Program-made: the position numbers and the translations under genes
The notes under the pieces: model-generated
Seen by the model: the letters and a program-made list of their open reading frames with translations, nothing else
Database searches by the model: none
Told to the model about the DNA's origin: nothing
DNA from: an uncultured Poribacteria bacterium
GTDB taxonomy: Bacteria; Poribacteria; WGA-4E; WGA-3G
Direction: 5' to 3'
DNA length: 64,000 nucleotides
Assembly: GCA_958295855.1 (NCBI GenBank)
Contig: OY282383.1
Span: forward strand, 2,522,481-2,586,480
Part shown: piece by piece, positions 17,802 to 25,392 of the stretch
How the letters are laid out: every line of letters begins with the position of its first letter
Position numbering within the stretch: position 1 is the stretch's first letter

Positions 17802-18590
17802 ATGGATATCCGAAACCTAAACGACTTTGCATTCAAACAAAAAAAGTATATCCCCGTCTTTCCAAAAGCGAGTGGGACACCGACTGTTTACATCGAAGGC
17901 TATCCGTTCGAGGACGATGAACCTATGGCAGCAACCGGATTTCACGGGCTACAGATAAACATATTTTCCGACCAGATCTCACGCTATTTTGCGATCGATG
18001 AACACATCCACATCGGCGTTGACAACTTCATCTATTATCGCGAAGGAGACATCACAAAGTTCGTCGCACCGGATATTTACGTTGTGTTTGGGGTAGATAA
18101 ATACCCACTGCGCCGTAGTTTTTATACCTGGTCCGAAGGTGCGGTGCCTGGTGCCGTATTTGAGTTTCTTTCAGATTCGACAGCGAATCAGGACCGGCAT
18201 GAAAAAGTGCGCGTGTATCTGGTTGATATGGGTGTTCAAGAATACTTCATCCATCAACCTGAAATGGCGAAACCTGCGGAGTTTTGTGGGTGGCGGCGTG
18301 ATGCTTCGGGGGACATCGTTGAGATTGTGCCGGATGCGCGGGGAGGCTTGTTCAGTGAGGCGTTAAATCTGTGGTTGCGGTGGGAGGAAGATGAGACTAC
18401 CCATGTGAGGCTTTTACGCCCGTATCTGCCGGATGGCACCCCGATAACGACATCTATGGAAGAGGAACACCTGCGGAGACAAGAACAAGCCCTGCGGGAG
18501 GCGGCGGAAGCGAGGGCAGCAGAACTAGAAGTTGAGTTAGCACGGCTTCGCGCGCAAATCGCTAACACACAAAACGGAGGGATGCTTTAA
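17802..18590 (+). CDS. Uma2-family putative endonuclease, array copy 1
   Basis: 262 residues. Residues about 1-190 are a Uma2 (DUF820) domain of the PD-(D/E)XK fold: A-P-D-I-Y supplies the Asp, and F-E-F-L-S-D-S-T the Glu region. Residues from about 205 are a charged, Glu/Arg/Ala-rich coiled coil. ATG 17802 has GGAG at six bases; here the base change CGG for ATG removes the earlier in-frame start seen before other copies. The C-terminus differs from the others (N-G-G-M-L for N-E-S-R) because the gene end is fused to the leader of copy 2 at a shared aaaacg. Function is unproven. Confidence 0.82.
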   Translation: MDIRNLNDFAFKQKKYIPVFPKASGTPTVYIEGYPFEDDEPMAATGFHGLQINIFSDQISRYFAIDEHIHIGVDNFIYYREGDITKFVAPDIYVVFGVDKYPLRRSFYTWSEGAVPGAVFEFLSDSTANQDRHEKVRVYLVDMGVQEYFIHQPEMAKPAEFCGWRRDASGDIVEIVPDARGGLFSEALNLWLRWEEDETTHVRLLRPYLPDGTPITTSMEEEHLRRQEQALREAAEARAAELEVELARLRAQIANTQNGGML

Positions 18591-18618
18591 CCCGCCTTGA
18601 TACGCAATGGAGAAAATC

Positions 18619-19404
18619 ATGGATATCCGAAACCTAAACGACTTTGCATTCAAACAAAAAAAGTATATCCCCGTCGTTCCAAAAGCGAGTGGGACACCGA
18701 CTGTTTACATCGAAGGCTATCCGTTCGAGGACGATGAACCTATGGCAGCAACCGGATTTCACGGGCTACAGATAAACATATTTTCCGACCAGATCTCACG
18801 CTATTTTGCAGTCGATGAACACATCCACATCGGCGTTGACAACTTCATCTATTATCGCGAAGGAGACATCACAAAGTTCGTCGCACCGGATATTTACGTT
18901 GTGTTTGGGGTAGATAAATACCCACTGCGTCGTAGTTTTTATACCTGGTCCGAAGGTGCGGTGCCTGGTGCCGTATTTGAGTTTCTTTCGGATTCGACAG
19001 CGAATCAGGACCGGCATGAAAAAGTGCGCGTGTATCTGATCGATATGGGTGTTCAAGAATACTTCATTCATCAACCTGAAATGGCGAAACCTGCGGAGTT
19101 TTGTGGGTGGCGGCGGGATGCTTCGGGAGACATCGTTGAGATTGTGCCGGATGCGCGGGGTGGCTTGTTCAGTGAAGCGTTAAATCTGTGGTTGCGGTGG
19201 GAGGAAGATGAGACTACCCATGTGAGGCTTTTACGCCCGTATCTGCCGGATGGCACCCCGATAACGACATCTATGGAAGAAGAACACCTGCGGAAGGCGG
19301 CGGAAGCGAGGGCAGCAGAAGAAGCAGAACGCCGACGCGAGCTAGAAGTTGAGTTAGCACGGCTTCGCGCGCAAATCGCTAACACACAAAACGAAAGCAG
19401 GTGA
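18619..19404 (+). CDS. Uma2-family putative endonuclease, array copy 2
   Basis: 261 residues from ATG 18619, the start equivalent to copy 1; an in-frame ATG 12 bases upstream overlaps the ribosome site and is less likely. Val at residue 19 and A-V-D-E-H mark this copy. The coiled tail is distinct, with an inserted E-E-A-E-R-R-R-E stretch and no R-Q-E-Q unit. It has no promoter of its own; it lies 28 bases after copy 1 and should be co-transcribed. Catalytic residues are kept as in copy 1. Confidence 0.82.
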   Translation: MDIRNLNDFAFKQKKYIPVVPKASGTPTVYIEGYPFEDDEPMAATGFHGLQINIFSDQISRYFAVDEHIHIGVDNFIYYREGDITKFVAPDIYVVFGVDKYPLRRSFYTWSEGAVPGAVFEFLSDSTANQDRHEKVRVYLIDMGVQEYFIHQPEMAKPAEFCGWRRDASGDIVEIVPDARGGLFSEALNLWLRWEEDETTHVRLLRPYLPDGTPITTSMEEEHLRKAAEARAAEEAERRRELEVELARLRAQIANTQNESR

Positions 19405-19432
19405 CATATCCAAGACACAGTGGCCCCTCATC

Positions 19433-19494
19433 TTGCGCGACAAACTACAATGGCCCATCCCCGAAGACGTTGAACTCGAAGACATCGCCTTCCC
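19433..19494 (+). pseudogene. 62-bp stump of the Eco57I-type methyltransferase gene
   Basis: Matches 21427-21488, codons about 22-42 of the downstream methyltransferase, with two mismatches. It is preceded by the same tgacatatccaagacacagt spacer that follows copy 4, but lacks the start codon and about 100 bases present there. It ends exactly in ccttccc, where the sequence switches to that found downstream of the helicase gene. It has no coding capacity of its own. Confidence 0.9.
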
Positions 19495-19505
19495 GCGATG
19501 TCTGC

Positions 19506-19534
19506 TTGACAAAAAATGCGTATGCTGTTAAAAT
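19506..19534 (+). promoter_or_regulatory. Second array promoter
   Basis: Exact repeat of TTGACA, 17 bases, TAAAAT found at 17689, now driving copies 3 and 4 and probably the methyltransferase. Confidence 0.8.
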
Positions 19535-19612
19535 TTAGAATAACTTATCAGAAACCTTCAAAAACGGTTTGAGGGATGCTTTAACCCGCCTTGATACGCA
19601 ATGGAGAAAATC

Positions 19613-20398
19613 ATGGATATCCGAAACCTAAACGACTTTGCATTCAAACAAAAAAAGTATATCCCCGTCTTTCCAAAAGCGAGTGGGACACCGACTGTTT
19701 ACATCGAAGGCTATCCGTTCGAGGACGATGAACCTATGGCAGCAACCGGATTTCACGGGCTACAGATAAACATATTTTCCGACCAGATCTCACGCTATTT
19801 TGCGATCGATGAACACATCCACATCGGCGTTGACAACTTCGTCTATTATCGCGAAGGAGACATCACAAAGTTCGTCGCACCGGATGTTTACGTTGTGTTT
19901 GGGGTTGATAAATACCCGCTGCGTCGTAGTTTTTATACCTGGTCCGAAGGTGCGGTGCCTGGTGCTGTATTTGAGTTTCTTTCGGATTCGACAGCGAATC
20001 AGGACCGGCATGAAAAAGTGCGCGTGTATCTGATCGATATGGGTGTTCAAGAATACTTCATCCATCAACCTGAAATGGCGAAACCTGCGGAGTTTTGTGG
20101 GTGGCGGCGGGATGCTTCGGGGGACATCGTTGAGATTGTGCCGGATGCGCGGGGCGGCTTGTTCAGTGAAGCGTTAAATCTGTGGTTGCGGTGGGAGGAG
20201 GATGAGACTACCCATGTGAGGCTTTTACGCCCATATCTGCCGGATGGCACCCCGATAACGACATCTATGGAAGAAGAACACCTGCGGAAACAAGAACAAG
20301 CCCTGCGGGAGGCGGCGGAAGCGAGGACAGCAGAACTAGAAGTTGAGTTAGCACGGCTTCGCGCGCAAATCGCTAACACACAAAACGAAAGCAGGTGA
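19613..20398 (+). CDS. Uma2-family putative endonuclease, array copy 3
   Basis: 261 residues. Sister of copy 1: Phe at residue 19 and the tail R-K-Q-E-Q-A-L-R-E-A-A-E-A-R. Two Ile-to-Val changes (F-V-Y-Y, A-P-D-V-Y) are specific or shared with copy 4. The stop is followed by the tgacatatccaa spacer and directly by the leader of copy 4, so there is no methyltransferase stump at this junction. Its leader retains the full ccttcaaaaacggtttgagg element. Confidence 0.82.
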   Translation: MDIRNLNDFAFKQKKYIPVFPKASGTPTVYIEGYPFEDDEPMAATGFHGLQINIFSDQISRYFAIDEHIHIGVDNFVYYREGDITKFVAPDVYVVFGVDKYPLRRSFYTWSEGAVPGAVFEFLSDSTANQDRHEKVRVYLIDMGVQEYFIHQPEMAKPAEFCGWRRDASGDIVEIVPDARGGLFSEALNLWLRWEEDETTHVRLLRPYLPDGTPITTSMEEEHLRKQEQALREAAEARTAELEVELARLRAQIANTQNESR

Positions 20399-20467
20399 CA
20401 TATCCAAAACCTTCAAAAATGGTTTGAGGGATGCTTTAACCCGCCTTGATACGCAATGGAGAAAATC

Positions 20468-21295
20468 ATGGATATCCGAAACCTAAACGACTTTGCATTC
20501 AAACAAAAAAAGTATATCCCCGTCGTTCCAAAAGCGAGTGGGACACCGACTGTTTACATCGAAGGCTATCCGTTCGAGGACGATGAACCTATGGCAGCAA
20601 CCGGATTTCACGGGCTACAGATAAACATATTTTCCGACCAGATCTCACGCTATTTTGCGATCGATGAACACATCCACATCGGCGTTGACAACTTCGTCTA
20701 TTATCGCGAAGGAGACATCACAAAGTTCGTCGCACCGGATATTTACGTTGTGTTTGGGGTTGATAAATACCCACTGCGTCGTAGTTTTTATACCTGGTCC
20801 GAAGGCGCGGTGCCTCGTGCTGTATTTGAGTTTCTTTCAGATTCGACAGCGAATCAGGACCGGCATGAAAAAGTGCGCGTGTATCTGGTTGATATGGGTG
20901 TTCAAGAATACTTCATTCATCAACCTGAAATGGCGAAACCTGCGGAGTTTTGTGGGTGGCGGCGGGATGCTTCGGGGGACATCGTTGAGATTGTGCCGGA
21001 TGCGCGGGGAGGCTTGTTCAGTGAAGCGTTAAATCTGTGGTTGCGGTGGGAGGAAGATGAGACTACCCATGTGAGGCTTTTACGTCCGTATCTGCCGGAT
21101 GGCACCCCGATAACGACATCTATGGAAGAAGAACACCTGCGGAAACAAGAACAACACCTTCGGAGACAAGAACAAGACCGCCGACTGCAAGAACAAAACC
21201 TTCGGGAGGCGGCGGAAGCGAGGGCAGAAGAACTAGAAGTTGAGTTAGCACGGCTTCGCGCGCAAATCGCTAACACACAAAACGAAAGCAGGTGA
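20468..21295 (+). CDS. Uma2-family putative endonuclease, array copy 4
   Basis: 275 residues, the longest copy. The Uma2 domain carries one unusual change, V-P-R-A-V-F where the others have V-P-G-A-V-F, next to the Glu region. The coiled tail is extended by repeats of a seven-residue R-K-Q-E-Q-H-L / R-R-Q-E-Q-D-R / R-L-Q-E-Q-N-L unit, consistent with in-frame slippage in the coding repeat. It ends 68 bases before the methyltransferase start and is probably co-transcribed with it. Confidence 0.82.
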   Translation: MDIRNLNDFAFKQKKYIPVVPKASGTPTVYIEGYPFEDDEPMAATGFHGLQINIFSDQISRYFAIDEHIHIGVDNFVYYREGDITKFVAPDIYVVFGVDKYPLRRSFYTWSEGAVPRAVFEFLSDSTANQDRHEKVRVYLVDMGVQEYFIHQPEMAKPAEFCGWRRDASGDIVEIVPDARGGLFSEALNLWLRWEEDETTHVRLLRPYLPDGTPITTSMEEEHLRKQEQHLRRQEQDRRLQEQNLREAAEARAEELEVELARLRAQIANTQNESR

Positions 21296-21363
21296 CATAT
21301 CCAAGACACAGTAGCCCCTCATCAACAGTTGCCGTAAATATAAAGGAAATTTGAGACAACCCA

Positions 21364-24300
21364 ATGCCCCAAATAACACCAGACGACATTCACAACATCC
21401 ATGACTTTGACACCCTCTTAGACTTTTTGCGTGACAAACTGCAATGGCCCATCCCCGAAGACGTTGAACTCGAAGACATCGCCTTCCCCTGGGCCGCCAC
21501 AGAACTCGACCTGGATGAACCCACAGAAAAACGGCTCATTGACTGCCAGCAGCTCCCACCCTTTCCAACCAATCAACTCGCGACGCAGCCCTGGGGACTC
21601 TTTTTCGTTCAATTCCGCAGTGATGCCATCTATCGCACCGCGCTCCGACGCGTCCTGCGTGGACTTGTAGAAAGGCGAGACAGAGACCCGAGCCTACCCG
21701 CCTGGCCACACGACCAGCTCCTCTTTATCTGTACGACAACCGACTATCAACGCTTTGCCTTCGCGCATTTCGTGTCTACCACAGACTGGCGCCGCGCTGT
21801 GCTTACTATCTTCTCCTGGGAACAAGGAGATACCCACCTCCGCACCCTCTGTGAATATAACCTCCCCGCACTCGCTTTTCCAAGCGCGGGGTTTTCAGAT
21901 GCCGCGGCATGGCTGAAAGCATGGCAAAAGGCGTTTGATGTGGAAGCCGTCACAGAGAACTTCTTCGCCGATTACCAACGCGTCTTTGCACAGGTAGAAA
22001 ATGCCCTCGACAGTCGTGAGCACACGTCGCTGCGCGGTAAAGCACAACGGCGGCTCTATACGCAACGCCTCTTTAACCGCCTGATGTTCCTGCGTTTTAT
22101 TGAAAAGAAGGGATGGCTTACCTACAACGGCAGCCGCGATTATTTGCGCGCGCTCTTTGATGCGACTGATGATGCGGACGGCACACGGAGTGTTGTGCCT
22201 GAAAGTTTTCTCAATGACAGGCTCTATTGGGCATTCTTTTATGGACTCGGCACGGCAGCGGAGTTACCACACGACTCACCTGAACTTGCAGAACGCCGGG
22301 GAAATGTCCCCTTTCTCAATGGCGGCCTCTTTGAGATGCAGGAACACGATGGGCGCAACGCTGTCCATATCCCAAACGACACCTTTGCTGAAATCTTGAA
22401 CCTGTTTGAGCGATACAACTTCACCGTGACAGAATCCACGCCGCTTGACATTGAAGTCGCCGTCGACCCGGAGATGCTCGGAAAGGTGTTTGAAGAACTC
22501 GTGACCGGCAGGCACGATACGGGCAGCTACTACACCCCGCGGCCTGTCGTCTCCTTCATGTGCCGAGAGAGCCTGAAAATCTGCCTCCGCAATAAAACCG
22601 ATGAGACAGCAGAGTGCCTCCAGGCGTTTGTTGATGAGGGCGATGCGACAGCAATTCGGAACGCAGAGAAGGTGTTACAGGTGCTACAAACGCTCCAGAT
22701 ATGCGACCCGGCGTGTGGGAGTGGTGCCTACCTCCTCGGCATGATGAGCGAATTGCTCCGCTTGCGAGACGCGCTCTTTAAAAGCAATCGGATTGATGCC
22801 AGAACAACGTATCACCGCAAACTCGACATCATTCAGAACAACCTCTACGGTGTGGACAAAGATGAATTCGCAGTCAACATCGCGATGCTTCGTTTGTGGT
22901 TAAGCCTCGCGGTGGATTATGAAGGGGACACGCCGGAGCCGCTGCCGAACTTAGACTATAAAGTTGCAACGGGGGATAGTTTGACGGGGCCCGCGCCCGA
23001 ACAGATGAGTCTCGAGCACTCCTTGATTCAGGAGCTCCAGGAACATCAAGCGGCCTATCTGGTGACGCACACCGATGCCGAGAAACAGCACCTCCGGGAA
23101 GCCATCGCTGCCCTCAAGGAAAACGTTCAGGGGTGGCAAGCGGACGCTGATGGCTTTATCTGGCAGGTTGAGTTTTCAGAGGTGTTCCAAGCGGGTGGGT
23201 TTGATATTGTCATCGGCAACCCGCCTTATGTGCGACAGGAACTCATCATACCGATTAAACCGACTTTAAAGCGGCTCTTTCCGGAAGTCTTTACAGGTAA
23301 AACCGATTTTTATGTCTATTTCTACAAACGTGGCACAGAACTGCTACGCGCAGGTGGAGTCCTCACTTACATCTCCTCCAATAAGTTTCTACGCGCAGGG
23401 TATGGCAAGAAACTCCGTGAGTTCTTTACCGGTAAAGTGTGTCTTCACAGACTGCTTGATTTTGGAAGCGTCTCCGTTTTTAAGGCAGGCGTGAACACCT
23501 GTATCGTCCTCATTGAAAACGCTGAACCGAGTGCAACGGCATTTTCCGCGGCGACTTTTCGAGACAAAGCCGACATACCTCGTCTCTCTGACGCGTTTCA
23601 AGAACTCGCGATTCCTATGCATGCCCGTGACTTATCACCAGCCGGATGGGCATTGACATCGTCGGAGGGACTTAGACTCCTTGAAAAACTGCAACAGACA
23701 GGCACGGTCCTGGGAGAATGTGTGGAGGGAAGTTTGTATAGCGGCGTGAAAACCGGATGCAACGCTGCGTTTATCATTGGGGAATCCGTGCGGCAGCAGT
23801 TGATTGCTGAGCATCCCAGAAGCGAGGAACTCATAAAACCGGTGCTGAGAGGGCGCAACCTTAAAAAGTGGAAAACGGAAAACACGGGGTATTATCTGAT
23901 TTTCACTCGGCAGGGTATTGACATCGAACAGTATCCTGCGATTAAGCGGTATCTGAGCCAATATAGAATGGATTTGCAACCAAAGAAAAGTCGCGGGCAA
24001 AAGCGCGGAAGGGCGATGGGCAGTTACAAATGGTATGAAATCCAAGCGAACACGGCTTATTACCGAGATTTCGATAAACCGAAAATTGTCTATCCAGATC
24101 TTAGTCCGTTCATGCGTGCATGCTATGATACGACAAAGGCGTATTGCTTACAAACTGCCTATATTTTACCTACTGATGATGTGTCCCTGCTTGCTATTTT
24201 AAACAGTAAACTGCTTGATTGGTATGCGCGCCATAAATTTCAGAGTCTCAACGACCCATGGGCAGGTGGTGGCTTGCGTTTTTTCGCGCAATATATGCGG

Positions 24301-24504
24301 CATGTCCCGATAGCGGACCGGACTGTGCCCCAGAAAGCGGCATTATCGCGTCTGGTTAAACAGATAGTGGCGGCCCCGGAAAGCAATGGGGTGCGTGCCA
24401 TTGAGCGGGAGATAGATGTGTTGGTGTATGAATTGTATGGGTTGACGGATGCGGAGATTGCATTGATTCAGCGGACGTATCGGGATGCCGGCATGGCGGT
24501 GTGA
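21364..24504 (+). CDS. Eco57I-type DNA adenine methyltransferase with TaqI-like specificity domain
   Basis: 1046 residues. AdoMet site D-P-A-C-G-S-G is at about 448 and catalytic N-P-P-Y at 619-622, the order of gamma-class N6-adenine methyltransferases. A C-terminal TaqI-C-like target domain spans about 800-990 (L-R-G-R-N-L-K-K-W; T-A-Y-I-L-P). The first 350 residues are alpha/beta-rich; I see no clear PD-(D/E)XK there, so the partner helicase-PLD protein may supply cleavage. AAGGAA lies 13 bases before the ATG. It resembles large methylase subunits of phage-defence systems (type IIG, BREX PglX-like), but no PglZ or BrxL is present. Confidence 0.88.
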   Translation: MPQITPDDIHNIHDFDTLLDFLRDKLQWPIPEDVELEDIAFPWAATELDLDEPTEKRLIDCQQLPPFPTNQLATQPWGLFFVQFRSDAIYRTALRRVLRGLVERRDRDPSLPAWPHDQLLFICTTTDYQRFAFAHFVSTTDWRRAVLTIFSWEQGDTHLRTLCEYNLPALAFPSAGFSDAAAWLKAWQKAFDVEAVTENFFADYQRVFAQVENALDSREHTSLRGKAQRRLYTQRLFNRLMFLRFIEKKGWLTYNGSRDYLRALFDATDDADGTRSVVPESFLNDRLYWAFFYGLGTAAELPHDSPELAERRGNVPFLNGGLFEMQEHDGRNAVHIPNDTFAEILNLFERYNFTVTESTPLDIEVAVDPEMLGKVFEELVTGRHDTGSYYTPRPVVSFMCRESLKICLRNKTDETAECLQAFVDEGDATAIRNAEKVLQVLQTLQICDPACGSGAYLLGMMSELLRLRDALFKSNRIDARTTYHRKLDIIQNNLYGVDKDEFAVNIAMLRLWLSLAVDYEGDTPEPLPNLDYKVATGDSLTGPAPEQMSLEHSLIQELQEHQAAYLVTHTDAEKQHLREAIAALKENVQGWQADADGFIWQVEFSEVFQAGGFDIVIGNPPYVRQELIIPIKPTLKRLFPEVFTGKTDFYVYFYKRGTELLRAGGVLTYISSNKFLRAGYGKKLREFFTGKVCLHRLLDFGSVSVFKAGVNTCIVLIENAEPSATAFSAATFRDKADIPRLSDAFQELAIPMHARDLSPAGWALTSSEGLRLLEKLQQTGTVLGECVEGSLYSGVKTGCNAAFIIGESVRQQLIAEHPRSEELIKPVLRGRNLKKWKTENTGYYLIFTRQGIDIEQYPAIKRYLSQYRMDLQPKKSRGQKRGRAMGSYKWYEIQANTAYYRDFDKPKIVYPDLSPFMRACYDTTKAYCLQTAYILPTDDVSLLAILNSKLLDWYARHKFQSLNDPWAGGGLRFFAQYMRHVPIADRTVPQKAALSRLVKQIVAAPESNGVRAIEREIDVLVYELYGLTDAEIALIQRTYRDAGMAV

Positions 24505-24525
24505 GGGGGTCGCGCGTTGTCCTTA

Positions 24526-24634
24526 TTGTCTGAATCGCGGATTATCACGGATAGCACGGATAAACGCGGATTTTCAGAGGGGCCCTCTTATCCGCGTTCA
24601 TCTGCGTAATCTGCGTAATCCGCGATTCAGACAA
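24526..24634. repeat. Long inverted repeat after the methyltransferase
   Basis: Perfect 19-base arms, 24526-24544 and 24616-24634 (ttgtctgaatcgcggatta and its complement). The interior holds further cgcggat/atccgcg pairing around a gaggggccctc palindrome. It can form a large cruciform or a strong RNA hairpin, possibly a terminator for the island on the plus strand, though no T run follows. Confidence 0.85.
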
Positions 24635-24636
24635 GA

Positions 24637-24729
24637 GTACTATACACCTGTCGCCCCGCTGGGGCTAAAAAGGAGCATCGCGACGCGGCCCACGGACAAA
24701 GCCCCAGCGGGGCGGTATGTGTATAGTAC
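24637..24729. repeat. Second inverted repeat, MITE-like
   Basis: Outer arms gtactatacac 24637-24647 and 24719-24729; inner arms cgccccgctggggct 24652-24666 and 24700-24714. A related cgccccgctggggctta occurs near 48775, so this is a dispersed family. It fills the space between the island and the truncated oxidoreductase gene. Confidence 0.8.
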
Positions 24730-24747
24730 CGCAACCCCCAAGATGCC

Positions 24748-24867
24748 TCAGAGATAGACTTTGCAAGGTGTCGGTGCTTGACCATGTTGCTTGGCGAGGT
24801 TGTACGCAATCGCGCACCCGATAACGCCGCCACCGATAATCACAACATCTACCTGATTCTCACGCAA
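24748..24867 (-). pseudogene. Truncated FAD-dependent oxidoreductase (first 39 codons)
   Basis: From TTG 24867, with AGAGG just upstream, the frame encodes a Rossmann FAD start: V-D-V-V-I-I-G-G-G-V-I-G-C-A-I-A-Y-N-L-A. After about 30 family-like residues the sequence changes and stops at 24748. A consensus promoter lies upstream, so the control region and start survive while the rest of a DadA- or glycine-oxidase-like gene is gone. The break lies next to the inverted repeats and the accessory island, suggesting that island arrival or a deletion removed it. Confidence 0.8.
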
Positions 24868-24911
24868 GATTTCCTCTCCATATTTAAAAACTTGACTTTC
24901 CCCCTAAAAAT

Positions 24912-24940
24912 AGTTTAACATGAAGTATGTCGTTTGTCAA
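24912..24940 (-). promoter_or_regulatory. Surviving promoter of the truncated oxidoreductase
   Basis: Minus strand: TTGACA, 17 bases, TAAACT; 44 bases before the TTG start. Confidence 0.6.
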
Positions 24941-25053
24941 TTTGCAGGAGATAGCTCGATGGCCAGAACAAGTGGGCTGCCGAGGGCGAGTCTCTAGACG
25001 TATAAGGCCGAAATGTTTATAGAACATGCAAAACAAAACACAAAGGTTTTTCA

Positions 25054-25341
25054 ATGATACTTGGAAAAGTTACAGGGACAGTCGTGGCTACGCAGAAAGA
25101 TGAGAAACTCATCGGAAGCAAGTTGATGATTGTCCAAGACATAGCTCTGAATGGGAAACTCGAGCGTAAATATACGGTTGCTGTGGATGCAGTTGGTGCC
25201 GGTATCGATGAAATCGTCCTTGTTGCAACGGGGAGCTCCGCGAGACAGACGCAGGCGACAGGCAACAAACCGGTTGATGCCGTGATTATGGCAATCGTTG
25301 ATACCGTTGAGGTCTGTGGCAAAATTCACTACCAGAAATAA
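25054..25341 (+). CDS. EutN/CcmL-family microcompartment vertex protein
   Basis: 95 residues, the full family length. Typical opening M-I-L-G-K-V-T-G-T-V-V-A-T, then L-M-I-V-Q, A-V-D-A-V-G-A-G-I-D-E-I-V-L-V and the ending D-A-V-I-M-A-I-V-D-T-V. These proteins form pentamers that cap the vertices of bacterial microcompartment shells. No hexameric shell protein (BMC domain) or signature enzyme lies nearby, so a shell is either encoded elsewhere or this is an orphan. Confidence 0.92.
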   Translation: MILGKVTGTVVATQKDEKLIGSKLMIVQDIALNGKLERKYTVAVDAVGAGIDEIVLVATGSSARQTQATGNKPVDAVIMAIVDTVEVCGKIHYQK

Positions 25342-25392
25342 GAACGAACTCCCTTACAATCGAAGGTTGCCACACAAGAATAACTGAAAGCA

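Larger units (their letters stand above)
17671..21488 (+). repeat. Tandem duplication array of Uma2 genes
   Basis: Four Uma2 genes, nearly identical except in the coiled tail, share a leader (…gagggatgctttaacc…). Copies 1 and 3 have Phe at residue 19, copies 2 and 4 have Val; the tails of 1 and 3 also match. The same promoter stands before 1 and 3. A methyltransferase stump (19433-19494) ends in ccttccc, the 7-mer that also occurs at 17671-17677 and 21482-21488. The simplest history is duplication of a promoter-Uma2-Uma2-methyltransferase-start unit. Confidence 0.85.

Noticed and set aside
17689..19534. CRISPR array in the repeat-rich Uma2 region
   Set aside because: The repeats are whole-gene copies about 0.85-1 kb apart, not short direct repeats with unique spacers, and no cas genes are present.
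14584..24504. A complete DISARM or BREX system
   Set aside because: No DrmA/DrmB, PglZ, BrxL or BrxC-like genes are present; only the helicase and methylase types resemble parts of those systems.
24627..24833. A 68-residue frame over the truncated oxidoreductase
   Set aside because: It is in another frame and encodes repeat sequence; the FAD-binding motif is in the frame reported.
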